DNA of 64,000 bases from Pseudovibrio denitrificans JCM 12308 (GCF_001310815.1 NZ_BAZK01000001.1:333503-397502); one strand, 5' to 3'. Shown: positions 43,067 to 54,400, counted from the first letter of the stretch. Notes: generated by a model not told the origin, from the letters alone. Numbers and translations are program-made.

Positions 43067-44467
43067 ATGCCTCACCGCCTCCGCATGACGACTGTGATCG
43101 TTGGCATGACGCTGCTGCTTGTACAGTTGGATGCGACGGTGCTGGGCACGGCTATCCCGACCATAGCGCGGGATCTGAACATCAATCCGCTGTCACTGCA
43201 TATGACGATTTCGCTCTATCAACTGACGCTGGCGGTGTTTATTCCCATTTCGGGCTGGACAGCAGATCGACTTGGCTCAAAGCGGCTGTTCGTTACAGCC
43301 ACGATCCTGTTCCTGAGTATGTCCGCTGCGTGTGCGCTTTCAACAAATCTCACCCACCTGCTGATTGCCCGCAGCGTGCAAGGTGTTGCCGGTGCGTTTT
43401 TGATGCCGATTGGCCGTCTGACGGTTATTCGCATGGCTGGCACGAAGAACCTTGTGCAAGCCATGGTCTGGGTGGTGACGCCAGCAGCGTTCGGGATTGC
43501 GTTTGGTCCGTTTCTGGGTGGGGTGATCGTTCATTATCTGAGCTGGCGTTGGATCTTTCTCATCAACGTCCCCGTTTGCATTGCCGTGGGGGCAATGAGC
43601 AGTTTTTACTTTCGAGACTACAAGCGCAAAAACAAGATTCCTTTTGACTTTCCGGGCTTCATTCTGCTTGGCAGCGCCGCCTCTCTCCTGCTTGCGGGCA
43701 TAGCAAATCTCACCAAGGTAACGAGCGAGGCCTCTATTCCGGGAAGCTTGTTCACGGCCAGTCTTCTTTGCGCCTTGGTCTTCATCTGGCACGCAAAACG
43801 GGCGGCGCATCCCGTGGTTGACCCGAAGCTCTTCACAAATGTGAGTTATCGCCTCTCAACCTTTGCTGCAGTGCCACTGCGCATTGGGGTGGCTTCCTTT
43901 GCGTTTGTGATGCCGCTTATTTTGCAGATACCAATGGGGCTTGATAGCTTGACCACGGGGCTCTTGATGGGAGCTGCAGCGGTGGGCGCCCTGCTTTCCA
44001 GAACCGTTGCGCATCGCCTGATCAAGACACTCGGCTTTCGAGGTGTGCTATTGCCCTGCACTGCTGCGCTTTCCGTTTTGACACTGGCGGTGGGTTTTGT
44101 CTGGCTCACACAGTCTCTTGCAACAGTCGCAGTACTCATCCTCCTAACAGGCTTCACACGCAGCCTTGTGTTCACGTCCGCGAACACGGCGAGTTATGCG
44201 GATCTCACGCGATGTCTGGTCAATCAAGGTGTGAGCTTTGCGGGCCTTGTTCAGCAGCTTTCCATATCGCTGGCTGTAGGATTTGCAGCTGCGGTGCTGC
44301 ATGTTCGGCAAAATGTGACGGGTGCAGATATGCTGACTGGACCAGATTTCATCTGGCTTTCCGTTTGCACCGGACTATTTGCGCTGTTGCCTGCTGTGTT
44401 TTTCTGGTTCCTGCCGGTGAACCTTGGCAAAAACAAAGTGGATGAACAGGCGCACTTGCACCATTAG
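43067..44467 (+). CDS. MFS multidrug efflux transporter (DHA2-like)
   Basis: A 466-residue transporter with about 14 hydrophobic segments. TM1 has the DATVLGTAIPTIARDL motif, and motif A is in GWTADRLGSKRLFVTATILF. Motif C-like GAFLMPIGRLTVI and FGPFLGGVIVHYLSWRWIFL in TM5 mark a drug/H+ antiporter of the 14-TM (EmrB-type) family. No membrane-fusion partner gene is adjacent. Upstream is a short intergenic region, and a terminator separates it from the convergent rlmE. Confidence 0.88.
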   Translation: MPHRLRMTTVIVGMTLLLVQLDATVLGTAIPTIARDLNINPLSLHMTISLYQLTLAVFIPISGWTADRLGSKRLFVTATILFLSMSAACALSTNLTHLLIARSVQGVAGAFLMPIGRLTVIRMAGTKNLVQAMVWVVTPAAFGIAFGPFLGGVIVHYLSWRWIFLINVPVCIAVGAMSSFYFRDYKRKNKIPFDFPGFILLGSAASLLLAGIANLTKVTSEASIPGSLFTASLLCALVFIWHAKRAAHPVVDPKLFTNVSYRLSTFAAVPLRIGVASFAFVMPLILQIPMGLDSLTTGLLMGAAAVGALLSRTVAHRLIKTLGFRGVLLPCTAALSVLTLAVGFVWLTQSLATVAVLILLTGFTRSLVFTSANTASYADLTRCLVNQGVSFAGLVQQLSISLAVGFAAAVLHVRQNVTGADMLTGPDFIWLSVCTGLFALLPAVFFWFLPVNLGKNKVDEQAHLHH

Positions 44468-44480
44468 ATTGCACATAACA

Positions 44481-44506
44481 AAAAGGCCGGTCGAGACCAG
44501 CCTTTT
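44481..44506. terminator. Terminator between the MFS gene and rlmE
   Basis: AAAAGGCCGGT and ACCAGCCTTTT pair, with one G-T type mismatch, around CGAG. A- and T-rich flanks make it usable on both strands. Confidence 0.7.
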
Positions 44507-44511
44507 GATGA

Positions 44512-45213
44512 TTACTTTTTGCCTCTGTAGCCACGAGCGAGAATGAACATCTCCGGGCTGCCCTTGCGGCTTGCTGGTGGCTTAATGTGCACCACGGACT
44601 TGAACTCTTTTTTCAAATCCTGAAGCAAACTTGCTTCTGCACCGCCAGCAAACACTTTGGAGAGGAACGTGCCGCCCTCGTTGAGGTTCTGGCGCGCAAA
44701 ATCAATTGCGATCTCGAACAGGTAGGTGGTGCGCAGGTGGTCTGTCTGACGGTGACCGGTTGTTGGAGCCGCCATGTCGGACATGACCAGATCAGGACGA
44801 TGTCCACCAAGCGCTTTCATCAACTCGTCCGGCGCATCGTCGTCCAGAAAGTCTTTCTGCAGGATCACCACGCCAGGGATTGGTTCAACTTCAAGATAGT
44901 CGATACCAACAACCAGCGGATCATCATCTGTGGAACCAACGATTGGTGCGGTCAGCTGAGACCAGCCACCCGGTGCACAGCCCAGATCCACCACGCGCAT
45001 GCCTGGTTTCAAGATCTCGTGCTTTTCGTTGATCTCAATCAGCTTGTACGCTGCACGGGAACGATAGCCATCCACCTTCGCGCGGCGGACATAAGGATCG
45101 TTCAGCTGGCGCTGCAGCCAGAGTGTAGAGGAATTGGACCGTTTACGCGCGGTTTTCACGCGCTGAAACATGCCACGATCACCTGATCCACGACCACTTG
45201 AGTTGCGGGTCAT
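44512..45213 (-). CDS. rlmE: 23S rRNA (uridine-2552 2'-O) methyltransferase
   Basis: A 233-residue FtsJ/RrmJ-type enzyme that 2'-O-methylates the A-loop uridine of 23S rRNA, important for subunit joining. After a basic N-terminus comes [15 protein letters not shown] (the catalytic Lys region), [17 protein letters not shown] (SAM motif), [28 protein letters not shown] (catalytic Asp) and [13 protein letters not shown] (second catalytic Lys), the K-D-K tetrad layout. Its start overlaps the stop of ppx (4 bases), so both are translated as one operon. Confidence 0.93.
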   Translation of the reverse strand: MTRNSSGRGSGDRGMFQRVKTARKRSNSSTLWLQRQLNDPYVRRAKVDGYRSRAAYKLIEINEKHEILKPGMRVVDLGCAPGGWSQLTAPIVGSTDDDPLVVGIDYLEVEPIPGVVILQKDFLDDDAPDELMKALGGHRPDLVMSDMAAPTTGHRQTDHLRTTYLFEIAIDFARQNLNEGGTFLSKVFAGGAEASLLQDLKKEFKSVVHIKPPASRKGSPEMFILARGYRGKK

Positions 45214-46772
45214 CTGTTATATTCCTTTCTAGGTGTGCGCCGGCGCTTATGGTTGGAGTTGCTCCAGACTTTGTCTGCCGCCATCATCTCCATCAGAATA
45301 CCTTCACGCAGTCCTCTGTCAGCGACACGTAAACGCTGACACGGCCACCTGCGGCGTATTCCTTCCAAAATCGCACAGCCTGCTAGCACCAAATCGGCTC
45401 TGTCCTCACCAATACAAGGATTTTCCACCCGTTCCTGGTAGGACATATTCAAAAGCTGGTTAATCATGGCTGAAACATCTTCCTGTTCCATCCATGCTCC
45501 ATCAACGCGGCGGCGATCATAGCGTTTGAGGCCCAAATGGACCCCGGCCAATGTGGTCACCGTCCCGGATGTTCCCAGCATATGGACGTTGCCGCGCTCT
45601 ATAGCACGGGAGAGTTCATTGCCAAGAGGGAAATTCTGCAATCTTTCTGAGACATCACCAACCATGGCCTCAAAAACCTCTGGCGTCACATGCACGCCGC
45701 CGTGCCGTTCAGCCAGATTGACCACACCAAGTGGCAAGGAAGTCCATGTTCTGACGAAGCGGGTCAAAGCATACCCTCTAGCTCCGTAGCGGTTACGCAA
45801 ATCGAGCCAGACGATCTCAGAAGAACCGCCACCAATATCGAAAAGCAGAACTCCATCAGCTTCAGGATCAACCAGCGATACGCAGCCTGCCACAGCAAGG
45901 CGTGCCTCAGTTTCCTGACTGACGATTTCCAACTCCAGTCCGGCTTCTTTTTTGGCGCGACTAACGAAGTCCTCGCCGTTTTCAGCTGCACGACAGGCTT
46001 CCGTTGCAATCAGCCTTGCCCGCTGAACACCGCGCTCAGAGATTTTCTGCTGACAGACCTGCAGAGCTTCGATGGCGCGAGAGATGGCGTCATCGGAGAG
46101 CCTGCGATTCCGTCCGACGCCCTCCCCCAAGCGCACAATCTTGGAGTAGGCATCAATCACGCGAAAGCCACGCTGTTCAGGTCTGGCTATCAGCAAGCGG
46201 CAGTTGTTAGTGCCCAGATCAAGCGCTGCATACAGCTCTTGCGGTCCAGTTGCATGATGCCTGTGACGGCTTGGGAAACGATGCGTGCCATCGCCCCGCA
46301 TATCTGCAGGGTGTCGGCGCCGGTTGGTATCGTTATCTCTGGTTTTGTAGCCTTGGGAAGACCGCGGAGACTTTCTGTCGGAAGTTCCATCCTGCCTTCC
46401 CGGCGTCGGCACATGCTTTTTGGCCTCCTCCTTTTTAGGAGCAGGTGGCAAAACTTCTACTGATGTGCCGCCCGGATCAATATTGACAACGGGCGGATGT
46501 AGCTTCTGGTTTAAGAGCGCACGTCTTTCAGCCCGATTAGGCTTTGCGCGACGTGCCTTCCTCTGCCGCTTGGCGCCTTCAGGACGAGAACTGCCAGTCT
46601 CTTCCGCCGCTACAGCAGAATGACCGGTTTCAGCGCGTTGCGGAGACACACTTTTGGCGTCTCCTGACTGGCGCTTTCTGTGGCGTTGCTTCCGTCTGCC
46701 CTTTTTAGAGCTTCCCGGGACGCCGGGCGTTCTCGTTCCATCCGAAGAGGACCGCTCACCCGTTTTTTTCAA
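45210..46772 (-). CDS. ppx: Ppx/GppA-family exopolyphosphatase with a long basic N-terminal extension
   Basis: A 520-residue protein. The conserved domain begins around residue 182 with [18 protein letters not shown] (phosphate-1 motif). It has [14 protein letters not shown] (the second phosphate loop) and [15 protein letters not shown] (adenosine-like motif) of the actin/Hsp70 fold. It hydrolyses polyphosphate and/or pppGpp. The first 180 residues are lysine-, arginine- and serine-rich, low complexity and proline-containing; a usual family member lacks this. A start nearer residue 165 ([11 protein letters not shown]) is possible, but the long start has no competitor with a better site. Upstream of and coupled with rlmE. 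Confidence 0.88.
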   Translation of the reverse strand: MKKTGERSSSDGTRTPGVPGSSKKGRRKQRHRKRQSGDAKSVSPQRAETGHSAVAAEETGSSRPEGAKRQRKARRAKPNRAERRALLNQKLHPPVVNIDPGGTSVEVLPPAPKKEEAKKHVPTPGRQDGTSDRKSPRSSQGYKTRDNDTNRRRHPADMRGDGTHRFPSRHRHHATGPQELYAALDLGTNNCRLLIARPEQRGFRVIDAYSKIVRLGEGVGRNRRLSDDAISRAIEALQVCQQKISERGVQRARLIATEACRAAENGEDFVSRAKKEAGLELEIVSQETEARLAVAGCVSLVDPEADGVLLFDIGGGSSEIVWLDLRNRYGARGYALTRFVRTWTSLPLGVVNLAERHGGVHVTPEVFEAMVGDVSERLQNFPLGNELSRAIERGNVHMLGTSGTVTTLAGVHLGLKRYDRRRVDGAWMEQEDVSAMINQLLNMSYQERVENPCIGEDRADLVLAGCAILEGIRRRWPCQRLRVADRGLREGILMEMMAADKVWSNSNHKRRRTPRKEYNR

Positions 46773-47195
46773 GTGCTATGCCTTTGTGCAGTCCTGATGG
46801 CATCTGGATGCGATCAGGACCGAAGTCATTTCAAGTTGGCAACATTGTAACAGTTTAATGGCAAACAGCAATCGCCCCATTGGAATGGTACAGTCCTAAA
46901 TTTAAACGGGTTCTCTCAAATTGCAGGAAACTCCAAGAGCTTACTGCCCGACTTGTGCAGGAAAGCAGCTGCCTTATTGTGGCCTCGAGCAAGATGCGGC
47001 TGCGCAAAAACACGCAGAGGCGAGATCCTTATTCACAAGCGAGGGGCCAGAAATCCGCTTAGACCACTGATTTTGTTAAAACTCACCAGAACCAAGTTGA
47101 CAAGGTACGGTACGGACACTAAAAGCCCTCTCACCGACGAATTGAGCAGCTTGCTTCTGTTTGTCGGCGAGCAGTAGCTAACTTGCTGTTATTGC
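46773..47195. other. Intergenic region upstream of the tRNA genes
   Basis: About 420 bases without a convincing gene. It should hold the tRNA promoter and the ppx promoter, but no clear -35/-10 was recognised. Confidence 0.45.
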
Positions 47196-47269
47196 TGGGG
47201 ATTAGTTTAATGGTAGAACAGCGGACTCTGACTCCGTCGGTCCTGGTTCGAGTCCAGGATCCCCAGCCA
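47196..47269 (+). tRNA. tRNA-Gln (anticodon CTG), copy 1
   Basis: Seven-base-pair acceptor stem TGGGGAT/ATCCCCA, D-arm with GTTTAATGGTAGAAC, anticodon stem GCGGA/TCCGT around loop CTCTGAC (anticodon CTG at positions 34-36), T-arm CTGGTTCGAGTCCAG, discriminator G and encoded CCA. All parts are present. Confidence 0.95.
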
Positions 47270-47319
47270 ATTTCAGTTTAAGCTTCTGCATTGCAGGGAA
47301 CACCACCCTCCTGTTCTGC

Positions 47320-47393
47320 TGGGGATTAGTTTAATGGTAGAACAGCGGACTCTGACTCCGTCGGTCCTGGTTCGAGTCCAGGATCCCCAGCCA
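47320..47393 (+). tRNA. tRNA-Gln (anticodon CTG), copy 2
   Basis: Identical in all 74 bases to the copy at 47196. The spacer between the two is 50 bases. The tandem copy presumably raises Gln(CAG) tRNA dosage. Confidence 0.95.
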
Positions 47394-47513
47394 TTCTCTT
47401 CCTTACATTGAAGCTCACCATCGCACTCAGCGGTTCTTCCTGTTTTCCGCTAGTTGACGTTTGTGCATGGCTCAAGAACACTTCCCGCGGTTTCAAACTG
47501 CGAAGGATGTGTC

Positions 47514-48244
47514 ATGCCCTTTTCTCCCAAACGAGTTGCTGTGTTTGGTGCAAGCGGCGCTATTGGCTCTGCTTTTGCGCAGGAATGTCTGGATCGCTAC
47601 GGCACAGCCAAAGTGTTTTGCTTTGCGCGCTCACCTGAACGCATTCCCAAACACGACAGGATTGAGAGCCACGCATTTTCCTTGGAAGATCTGGAAGCCT
47701 GCAGGCCAATGCTGAAGCAATCAAAGCGGTTGGTGGGCTTGATTTGATTTTTGTGGCGACTGGGCAGCTTCACAGCGCCACTGCTAAACCAGAGAAAACC
47801 ATGCGGTCGCTTTCCATCGCCAGTATGGAAGAAACACTTCACACCAACACGATCTTGCCAGCGATGATCATGAAGCATTTCCTGCCCCTGTTGCCGAAGC
47901 ATAAAAAGGCAGTTTTTGCAGTAATTTCGGCACGTGTTGGCAGTGTCTCCGATAACTATCTGGGAGGCTGGTACTCTTATCGCGCGTCAAAAGCAGCCTT
48001 GAACATGCTGATCAGGTGCGCGGCAATTGAGATGCAGCGCACGCATCAAAGTTCAGTTGTTATCGGTGTGCATCCGGGGACAGTCGACAGCGATCTATCC
48101 AAACCGTTTCAGCGCAACATTCCGGAAGGGCAAATGATGCGCCCTGCCAAATCAGCTGCAATGCTATTGGATGTGATCAGCAAAGTGGATCAGTCCCAAA
48201 CAGGCAAATGTCTGGCCTATGATGGGACTGAGATTTTGCCTTAA
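47514..48244 (+). CDS. Short-chain dehydrogenase/reductase (SDR), apparent frameshift
   Basis: With one base restored, 243 residues. The first frame begins MPFSPKRVAVFGASGAIGSA (GxxGxxG NAD(P) site). It breaks after LEDLEAC; adding one C to the GCC at 47697-47699 gives LQANAEAIKAVGGLDLIFVA and TGQLHS. The second part has the catalytic tyrosine region in YLGGWYSYRASKAALNMLIR (YxxxK). Hence a classical atypical-substrate SDR, cofactor NAD(P). The tail overlaps the convergent DUF2817 gene by 4 bases. The frame of the first part continues only to a short end without the lysine. Confidence 0.82.
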
Positions 48245-49272
48245 ACTTCCGCACTAACTTTCAGAACGTACTGTTCAAACACATCCCGACTTTGAGTTAG
48301 CAAGGCGTCACACCATTCCGGCGTATCCACGAAGAGTGCATCTTTGAGCTCCTGCCGGATCTCTGCTGCCAGTCCCGGCGCAACGGTATCGCGGTTGCGT
48401 TTCAGCCAGTTGTCGCGGCGATGGGCATCAAGCACCTGCTCAAACGGGATGGTACCAAACTCCAGAATGAGCTTTGTTGGTGGTTCGTCCAAATCTAGCA
48501 GATCGATGGTATCGCACATGAAGCCACCGATCAGGCTCCACTCTGCTTCTTCTCCCGGCTTGGAACTCAGGTCCATCACCTCACAGAAACCGCTTGGCCC
48601 TACCCCTGTGTGCAGGTCGATAATCGTTGCGCGTTTCGCGCCTTGTCCGTACCGCGAGATCACCTGCTTCAACGTTGTGGTGGACCAAGAGGTTTCAACG
48701 CCTCCGTAGAACAATCCCATAGGCACCGTGTACTGGCCTTTCAGGACTTTCTGCGTGAGTGCGCCAGCACCGTTTTTGTCAGTATAGGCTTTGATCTCAG
48801 CATTGGCTTTCGCCCAAGGCTCACCGGTGATGTCTGGCGCACAAATGGCGGTGTGAAGCTCTTGGTAATCCGGATTTTGCGGCAGTTTCCCATCGAAGCT
48901 GATGGAGTTGCGGTTGTTGTCGACGTTGTTTTCATCAGTTCTGGTGAAGATCGCGCAGCCTGCCGGATTGACCGCATGGATCCAGACCACCTTTGTGTTT
49001 GGTAGCACCTGATCCAGATAGCGCTGCATCAAGTCCAACTGGATGCCGGAGCCTGCAGTCAGCTCGGTTCCATGCACACCGGAGGTGATGAAGACAACAT
49101 GCTCGCATTCCTGCCCGCCCTGCACTGCGACAGTCATCTGCACTGGCCCTTCTTCGCTTTTGAAGGTGGGATGCGGGATCACTTCCATTTCGAACCCGAG
49201 GCGCTGGGACAAGTTGATGAAACGCTCTTGAGCCTCGAAATAGTCATCAGAGAAAATGGGATTTGCAGGCAT
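48241..49272 (-). CDS. DUF2817 (M14-like) zinc peptidase-like protein
   Basis: A 343-residue cytosolic protein. VVFITSGVHGTELTAGSGIQ holds the H-x-x-E zinc motif of M14-type carboxypeptidases, NNVDNNRNSISF follows as in DUF2817, and ATIIDLHTGVGPSG supplies the third ligand (His). The family resembles N-succinyl/aspartoacylase-type deacylases. Substrate unknown. It converges on and overlaps the SDR gene by 4 bases, and is divergent from the nucleoside hydrolase gene, so the two may be unrelated. Confidence 0.8.
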   Translation of the reverse strand: MPANPIFSDDYFEAQERFINLSQRLGFEMEVIPHPTFKSEEGPVQMTVAVQGGQECEHVVFITSGVHGTELTAGSGIQLDLMQRYLDQVLPNTKVVWIHAVNPAGCAIFTRTDENNVDNNRNSISFDGKLPQNPDYQELHTAICAPDITGEPWAKANAEIKAYTDKNGAGALTQKVLKGQYTVPMGLFYGGVETSWSTTTLKQVISRYGQGAKRATIIDLHTGVGPSGFCEVMDLSSKPGEEAEWSLIGGFMCDTIDLLDLDEPPTKLILEFGTIPFEQVLDAHRRDNWLKRNRDTVAPGLAAEIRQELKDALFVDTPEWCDALLTQSRDVFEQYVLKVSAEV

Positions 49273-49489
49273 GCTTTACTCGTCAAATAATGGGATGAAG
49301 CTGTGATATATCGTCAGTTCCATTACACAGGTAATTGACCTTGCCAGAATAATCTAGTCTCTTGTTTCTTATCTCTTTTTTTCATGCATCACACGCATGT
49401 ACCCAATCATCCGCGATGATGCATCTGCATATAAGGCTGCCGCTGCGCACCCATAGCGTTAGCAGCGATCAGCTTTCCGGGAGCGAATA

Positions 49490-50446
49490 ATGAAAAGAAA
49501 ACTGATACTAGATGTGGACACCGGCACAGATGATGCCGTTGCTATTATGCTGGCTGCATTGCATGAAGATCTTGATCTGATTGGCGTTACCACAGTCAAT
49601 GGCAACGCTGAGCTGCATTATTGCACAGATAATTCCCTGCGCGTGCTCGACTACATCGGCAAGCCTGAAATCCCGGTTTATGCGGGCTGCCCAAAGCCAC
49701 TGGTCCGCAATGATTTTCCGATTCCGCGCACTAAAAACGACCTGACTGAAAAGATCCACGGCAAGCACCTGCCCCTGCCTGAAACCGCATTGAAAGCGCA
49801 GAAGCAGCATGCGGTTGAGTATCTGGTGGAGACCTACCGGAATGCGACTGATCCAATCACGCTGGTTCCGGTTGCTCCACTAACAAACATTGCAGCTGCA
49901 TTGGCTGTAGAGCCGAAGCTGGTGGATCTTATTCCTGAAGTTGTGATCATGGGTGGTGGTCACGATGTGGGGAATGTAACCCCTGCTGCTGAGTTCAACA
50001 TCTGGGCGGACCCAGAAGCGGCCTATGCCGTGTTCAATGCTGGCTTTGAGAAGCTGACCATGGTGCCGCTGGATGCGACCCACAAGGCACTGGTGACTGC
50101 AACACAGTGCCGACAGTTTGATGAGCTGGGCACGCCAGCCGGTAAAGCAATGGCCGCTTGTACAGGTCACCGCATTGGCATTCACGACAAGATCCAGAAG
50201 ATGGATGTGGAGCACAGTGCACCGGTGCATGATGCGCTTTGTATTGCGCATCTCATTCAGCCTGAGGTGATTACGCTGGAAGAGTGCCCTGTCGACATTG
50301 AAACTCAGGGTGCACTCACCGTTGGCCGTACTGTCGTGGACAAGAACCGTCGTGGCGGTAAGCCGGTGAACTGTAAGGTGGCGTTTGATGCGAACGCACA
50401 GCTCTTCGTCGACATCATGATGGACACATTCGCGAAGAATAAATAA
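49490..50446 (+). CDS. Nucleoside hydrolase (IUNH family)
   Basis: A 318-residue enzyme that hydrolyses the N-glycosidic bond of nucleosides. LILDVDTGTDDAVAIMLAAL (the DxDxGxxD calcium site), VTTVNGNAEL, LIPEVVIMGGGHDVGNVTPA with AEFNIWADPEAA (second calcium and ribose contacts) and the terminal APVHDALCIAHLI (the HD/E pair) are all visible. Probable purine or pyrimidine salvage. The start has GGAG near. No transporter lies beside it. Confidence 0.92.
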   Translation: MKRKLILDVDTGTDDAVAIMLAALHEDLDLIGVTTVNGNAELHYCTDNSLRVLDYIGKPEIPVYAGCPKPLVRNDFPIPRTKNDLTEKIHGKHLPLPETALKAQKQHAVEYLVETYRNATDPITLVPVAPLTNIAAALAVEPKLVDLIPEVVIMGGGHDVGNVTPAAEFNIWADPEAAYAVFNAGFEKLTMVPLDATHKALVTATQCRQFDELGTPAGKAMAACTGHRIGIHDKIQKMDVEHSAPVHDALCIAHLIQPEVITLEECPVDIETQGALTVGRTVVDKNRRGGKPVNCKVAFDANAQLFVDIMMDTFAKNK

Positions 50447-50493
50447 GTCTGATGAGCGCCGATGCGTTATGCAGTTCGGCGCTTTTCCTCCCC

Positions 50494-50841
50494 CTATTTA
50501 GTGAAGGCCATCTGGCCTGCGCTGCCCAGCATCCAGCGGGAGCCGAACTGATCGATCGCCACACAGCTGGCATGGGTTTCAGAGCCAAACATCAAGCACT
50601 TCACTTTTACCGCAGTCACCAGCTGCCTGCGCAGGGAATAATGGTTCTTGGCAGGCCACATGAGCCCTACCCTGACAATGCCGTAGGCATGGTAGATATC
50701 AAGATGGCGTTTATCGACCACTTCGGCCCTACCGCTCACTTCTGTTAGCTGTTGAATGCCCAGTGCCTGATTGGCTGAGACCGGCAGCAACAGGCCGGCA
50801 AGAAACGCAAGCATCAATGGAAAAAGCTTGAGTAAGCGCAT
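50494..50841 (-). CDS. Small secreted protein, unknown function
   Basis: A 115-residue protein with a Sec signal peptide (MRLLKLFPLMLAFLAGLLLP, cleaved near VSA). The mature part has EVSGRAEVVDKRHLDIYHAY and WPAKNHYSLRRQLVTAVKVK and two cysteines. An upstream ATG would add a polar segment. Similar small proteins in this group resemble periplasmic nuclease-like or thermonuclease-relative proteins (VDKRHLDI), but identity is not established. Single gene. Confidence 0.5.
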   Translation of the reverse strand: MRLLKLFPLMLAFLAGLLLPVSANQALGIQQLTEVSGRAEVVDKRHLDIYHAYGIVRVGLMWPAKNHYSLRRQLVTAVKVKCLMFGSETHASCVAIDQFGSRWMLGSAGQMAFTK

Positions 50842-51088
50842 GGTATCTCTCCGTGGTCGCACCTTTAATTCCGTTAGGGAAAAGTTAAGCATACCACAAA
50901 CAAGGCGCACTCAATGCGCTTTATTGCATTTCTGTGACAATTGAGGGGTGATCCGGGACTAGTTGGAGAGGTAGAACGCAGTAAAGTGACGCTTGCCTTC
51001 AATTTTACTGTTTGGTTTTGAGGGGAAATCAGATCTGTGCGCTATACTTGCGCTGTTACCTGCATTTGAAGGTTTGGATTGGGTGTAG

Positions 51089-51436
51089 ATGCTTCGTTCC
51101 ACTGTGCATCAATTGTTTGACCAGCTGGTCTCCTGCGAGCAGTTTCTTGATAATTGCGGCGAGCTCATGTGGCGCGATAAGCTGCGCCAAACCCGCGTGG
51201 TCGACGCTGCGGGCAATGAAGCACTGGATCTGGATTTGCTGCTCTCTTACTTCTCCCAGAGTGAGGCTTTCTTTGAGCTGGAGCTCTCTCAAGACCTCGG
51301 GCACCGGGTAAATGAGACGACGCAGCCGGGTGCAAACTCACATCTGGTTACGCTGCGGCTCGACATTTACTATCTTGCGAAGAGATGCCGAGACGAAGGC
51401 AATACGAGTATCGTCATCATCTCGGCCTGTCCGTAA
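51089..51436 (+). CDS. Small soluble protein, unknown function
   Basis: A 115-residue protein, MLRSTVHQLFDQLVSCEQFL with an acidic helix (EALDLDLLLSYFSQSEAFFE) and a basic C-terminus. No signal peptide or membrane segment. It converges on the RND gene with 6 bases between the stop codons. No family recognised. Confidence 0.5.
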   Translation: MLRSTVHQLFDQLVSCEQFLDNCGELMWRDKLRQTRVVDAAGNEALDLDLLLSYFSQSEAFFELELSQDLGHRVNETTQPGANSHLVTLRLDIYYLAKRCRDEGNTSIVIISACP

Positions 51437-51442
51437 CAGGAG

Positions 51443-54400
51443 CTATTCCGCTGGCGTGTTTGTGGTGCCCAGCGCTTCGTCCAGTTCGCTGTGCAGTTTC
51501 TCTTCACTGGCCTTACGTGGTTTCGTAAAGCGCATCAGCAGCAGATAGGCTGCAGGCGTCACGAACAGCGTTGAGAGCGTTGCAAAGCCCAGACCGCCGA
51601 CGATCACCCACCCCATCTCAATACGTGCTTCAGCACCGGCCCCAAACGCCATGACAAGCGGCACACCACCTAAAACGGTTGAGACAACAGTCATGACCAC
51701 CGGACGGAAGCGGATGAGGCAGGCATCGTGGATCGCCTGAAACACAGAGCGGCCTTCTTCGCGCAGGGTGTTGGCAAACTCTACGATCAGAATACCGTTC
51801 TTTGCCATGAGGCCGACCAGCAGGATGATGCCGATCTGGGAGTAGACGTTGATGGACCCTCCCGTGAGACCAATAGAAATGATCGCAGCAGACACTCCGA
51901 ATGGCACTGTGCAAAGGATCACAAAGGCGCTCATGAAGCTTTCAAACTGCGCAGCCAGCACAAGGAAGACCACAAGGATCGCAAAGAGGAACGTCATGTA
52001 GACGTTGGAGGTGGTCTTCTCCAGAACAGCTGCTTCACTGAGGAGCGTGACATTGTTTCCTTCGGGCAGGACTTCTTCAGCGACCTGTTTCATATCTGAA
52101 ATCGCCTGCGCCAGATCGTAGCCTTCATTGATGGCGATGGTGACCGGGACTGCACGTTGCTGCTCTTCACGCGTCAGGCTTGGCGCAACGGCCTCTTCTT
52201 CAATAGAAACGATGGAAGACATGGGCAGCATGGTGCCGTCTCTGCTCTTGATGAAGATGTTTTCTAAGTCACGGGTTGAGCGCAATGGCAGGCCACCTGC
52301 TTCCATGACCATCGGGATACCGTCATCCTCCACGAAGAGATCCGCAACAGAAGACCCATCCAGCAACATGCGAAGGTTGGAGGCAATCCTGTCTGAGGAG
52401 AGGCCCAGATCATTGGCGCGCTCTCTGTCCACGCTGACCAGCAATTGTGGTTGGGTCGTTTCATAAGAGACGGATGCAAAGCCGACCTTATCGCCAAAAC
52501 GAGCCTGCATTTCTGCCACGATATCGTCGGCACTTTCAGCCAGCTCATCGTAGTTGGTGCCGGTCACTGCGAAACGAAGGCCCTGCCCGGCTCCGCGGAT
52601 GCCCAGTGTGTTCGGCTGCGCCACGCGGACTTTAAGGCCCGGAATTTTGGAGGTTTTGCGCTGGAGTTCGTTGACGATCTCCTGCTGGGAGCGATCACGT
52701 TCTGCCCAGTCTTTCAGGGACATGATAAGGAAACCACGATTGATCTGCCCGCCCATCCCTACAAGGCTCATGATGCTTCGTGCTTCACCATTTTCTGCGT
52801 AAGGTTGAGCAATGATTTCCAACTCACGCATTTTGGCAGCTGTATAATCCAGACTGGACCCTTGTGGCGCTGATGCGATCATGAAGATCACAGAGCGATC
52901 CTCAGAGGGGGTCAGCTGCCGCGGCAGGGATGTGAACTGTGAGGCGCCAAGGATGACGAACAAGGTTGCCAGGCCCAGTAGCACGAATGGTCGGCGCAAA
53001 GACCAGTCCAATACGTTGGAGTAACCGCGTTCTATAGCGGTTCCCGCGCTGGAGATTGCTCTCCATGCAGCAGACGGCTTGTGTGTGTCCTCATAGTTTT
53101 TCGTGCGCAGCAGGCGTGATGCCATCATTGGTGCGAGTGTCAGCGCAACGAAGGAGGACAGCATGACACTGATTGCCAACACGAACCCAAACTCGGAGAA
53201 AAGCTTCCCGACGCTGCCCGGCAGGAACGAAATCGGGATAAAGACGGCGGCCAATGTAGCCGTTGTGGTAATCACCGCGAAGAAGACCTCACGCGTCCCG
53301 AGGATCGCAGCAGCTCGTGGTCCCTGCCCTTTGTGAACGCGCTTGGAGATGTTCTCCAACACCACAATGGCATCATCCACCACCATGCCGGTTGCCAGCA
53401 ACAAGGCAAGCAATGTGAGCACGTTTGCGGAGAAACCTGCCAGCCAGATGCCAACCAAGGCGCCGATCAGGGCTACTGGTACTGTGACGGCTGGAATAAG
53501 CGTGACGCGGATTGAGCCGAGGAACAGCAACATCACACCAACGACGATGCTGGTGGAGAGGAAGAGCGAGAACACCACTTCCTTGATTGCGCCGCCAATG
53601 AAAGTGGCATCATCACTGCTGATGTTGACTTCCACATCCTTTGGCAGCTGTTCCTGCATCCGGGCAACTTCAGCACGGACATCATTGGAAATGTCGATGG
53701 TGTTGGAGTTGGCCGAGCGGATGATGCCCATGCCGACAGCACGTTTGCCGTTGTAGAACGCACCGGAGGATGCTCTTTCCGGACCGTAGCTTACAAAAGC
53801 AATATCGCGGATACGTGTCGTGTCATTCAGTTTGACCATGCCGATCTGTTCGGCGGTCTTCACATCAGAGTTGGCGCGAACGAAGAGTTCCTGATCGCCT
53901 GTTTCCAAAGAACCGCCAGAGGTATCCAAGGCCAGTTCTTGCAGAACACTGCGCAGGTTATCTGGTGTCAGGCCTCTTGATGACATGGCCTGTACATCAA
54001 TCGCGACCTTGAAAACAGGTGTTTGCGAGCCATAAACATCGACACTGGCGACTCCCGGCACGGAGGTGATGCGGTCGATAATCTCGTCATCAACAAACTT
54101 GCTGAGTTCCTCAATGCGCATCTCATCGGATGTCACCACAAGGCGCATGACCGGGTCAGCGTCAGCGTCTGCTTTCACCACCACAGGCGTATCAGCGTCT
54201 TCAGGCAGGTTACGCCCTGCACCACTGACGGCATCGCGAATGTCGTTGGCGGCTTCGCTGACATCTACACCGTCATTGAACTCGACTGTAATCCGACTGC
54301 GGCCATACTTTGAGGAGGATGAGACAGATTCAATACCAGCTGTTCGGGCAATGGCTTTTTCAAGAACGCTGGTGATTTCAGCATCAGTGACTTCCGGTGG

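Noticed and set aside
47196..47393. tRNA genes as the attachment site of the island
   Set aside because: They are 6 kb from the integrase with housekeeping genes in between and show no partial duplicate at the island's ends.
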